From Blastobasis lacticolella (Eukaryota > Arthropoda > Insecta > Lepidoptera > Blastobasidae), in assembly GCA_905147135.1 (NCBI GenBank), contig LR990055.1, positions 1,364,001 through 1,428,000 of the forward strand: a DNA stretch of 64,000 nucleotides. Reading direction: 5' to 3'. Below the pieces are notes generated by a model. The model saw nothing but the letters and a program-made list of their open reading frames with translations, was not told the DNA's origin and did not search any database. Position 1 is the stretch's first letter. The number at the start of each line of letters is the position of its first letter. This document shows positions 63,649-64,000 of this stretch, piece by piece. Both the position numbers and the translations under genes were made by a program.

Positions 63649-64000
63649 AAGGTTACCGATGTTCTTATAGTGAGGGAAAACATTGCGATGAAACCTGCAC
63701 AATACTGCATATTCAGCCGACTGAATGTAACCATGATCCAATCTGGTCAGGTTCCTGGGTTAAGCGGATCAGATAGCAGTGGTTCCAATGTGATAATTAC
63801 CTGAGGGCCTATCGGCTATCTCAGTGGACAACTGAATTTGACATAAAAAAATCTGACACTACTCTAATTTGGTAGACGCTATTGCCAGTTTCTAACGTAG
63901 ATGACGTGGTGTAGAATTATCTAGTGTCGAATACAGTTGTCAACTGAGTTAGCCAATAGCCCCGCTGATCTGCCAAATCCTGAAGCATGGTTAAGGTGGA
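63649..64000 (+). repeat. SINE A, forward, split by a nested MITE (runs off window)
   Basis: GTTACCGATGTTCTTATAGT to GATAATTACCTGA, then, after the insertion, CTGATCTGCCAAATCCTGAA onward. The two halves join exactly at the SINE phrase ATTACCTGATCTGCC. Confidence 0.8.
63805..63964. mobile_element. 160-bp MITE nested in SINE A, CTGA target duplication
   Basis: The left end GGGCCTATCGGCTATCTCAG, TGGACAACTG and the right end CAGTTGTCAACTGAGTTAGC, CAATAGCCCCG are inverted repeats. CTGA is present on both sides (63801-63804, 63965-63968) but only once in intact SINE copies, so it is the duplication made on insertion. Confidence 0.8.

Overview
The window looks like genomic DNA from an insect, most likely a moth or butterfly (Lepidoptera). 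The evidence is GT-AG introns, AT-rich non-coding DNA, and many short interspersed repeats of kinds I associate with lepidopteran genomes: tRNA-derived SINEs, LINE 3' ends, and repeats ending in ATG/GAT triplets. No prokaryotic gene organisation is seen.

Region 1-21 kb holds the 3' two thirds of one large plus-strand gene, a Discs large 5 (DLG5)-type MAGUK scaffold. Fourteen exons (837 to 20132) join without a break in phase to give the last 1226 residues: half of a PDZ domain, a long linker, two complete PDZ domains, an SH3 domain and a guanylate-kinase-like domain with a degenerate P-loop, ending at the terminus expected for the family. The 5' part lies outside the window. Introns carry MITEs, SINEs and LINE scraps. 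The most striking observation is directly behind the stop codon. The same frame stays open for 270 more codons (20133-20942), has exon-like codon use, and contains no ATG until codon 244. The stop is UGA followed by C. This is a strong candidate for stop-codon readthrough or an unrecognised isoform, adding a proline-rich, Arg/Ser-rich tail with a Cys/His cluster.

Region 21-26.8 kb is AT-rich and poor in recognisable repeats. It holds a four-unit tandem repeat of about 115 bp, several perfect hairpins and one MITE.

Region 26.8-28.6 kb may be a small gene: a GC-rich stretch with an NRF-1-like palindrome, a TCAGT initiator, an exon coding for a signal peptide with a good donor, a phase-compatible second exon and an AATAAA. 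I do not recognise the protein (about 130 residues).

Region 28.6-64 kb has no recognisable complete gene. It is a mosaic of repeats: about 15 copies in all of one tRNA-derived SINE (A), several of a second (B), LINE 3' ends of at least three types, an RTE-like tail, and TIR elements with visible target-site duplications, one of them nested inside a SINE. One coding-like open stretch on the minus strand near 48.2 kb, and twin CpG-rich islands with octamer motifs at 32.8-33.9 kb, deserve a second look. All identifications rest on reading the sequence and on remembered family features; no database search was possible.
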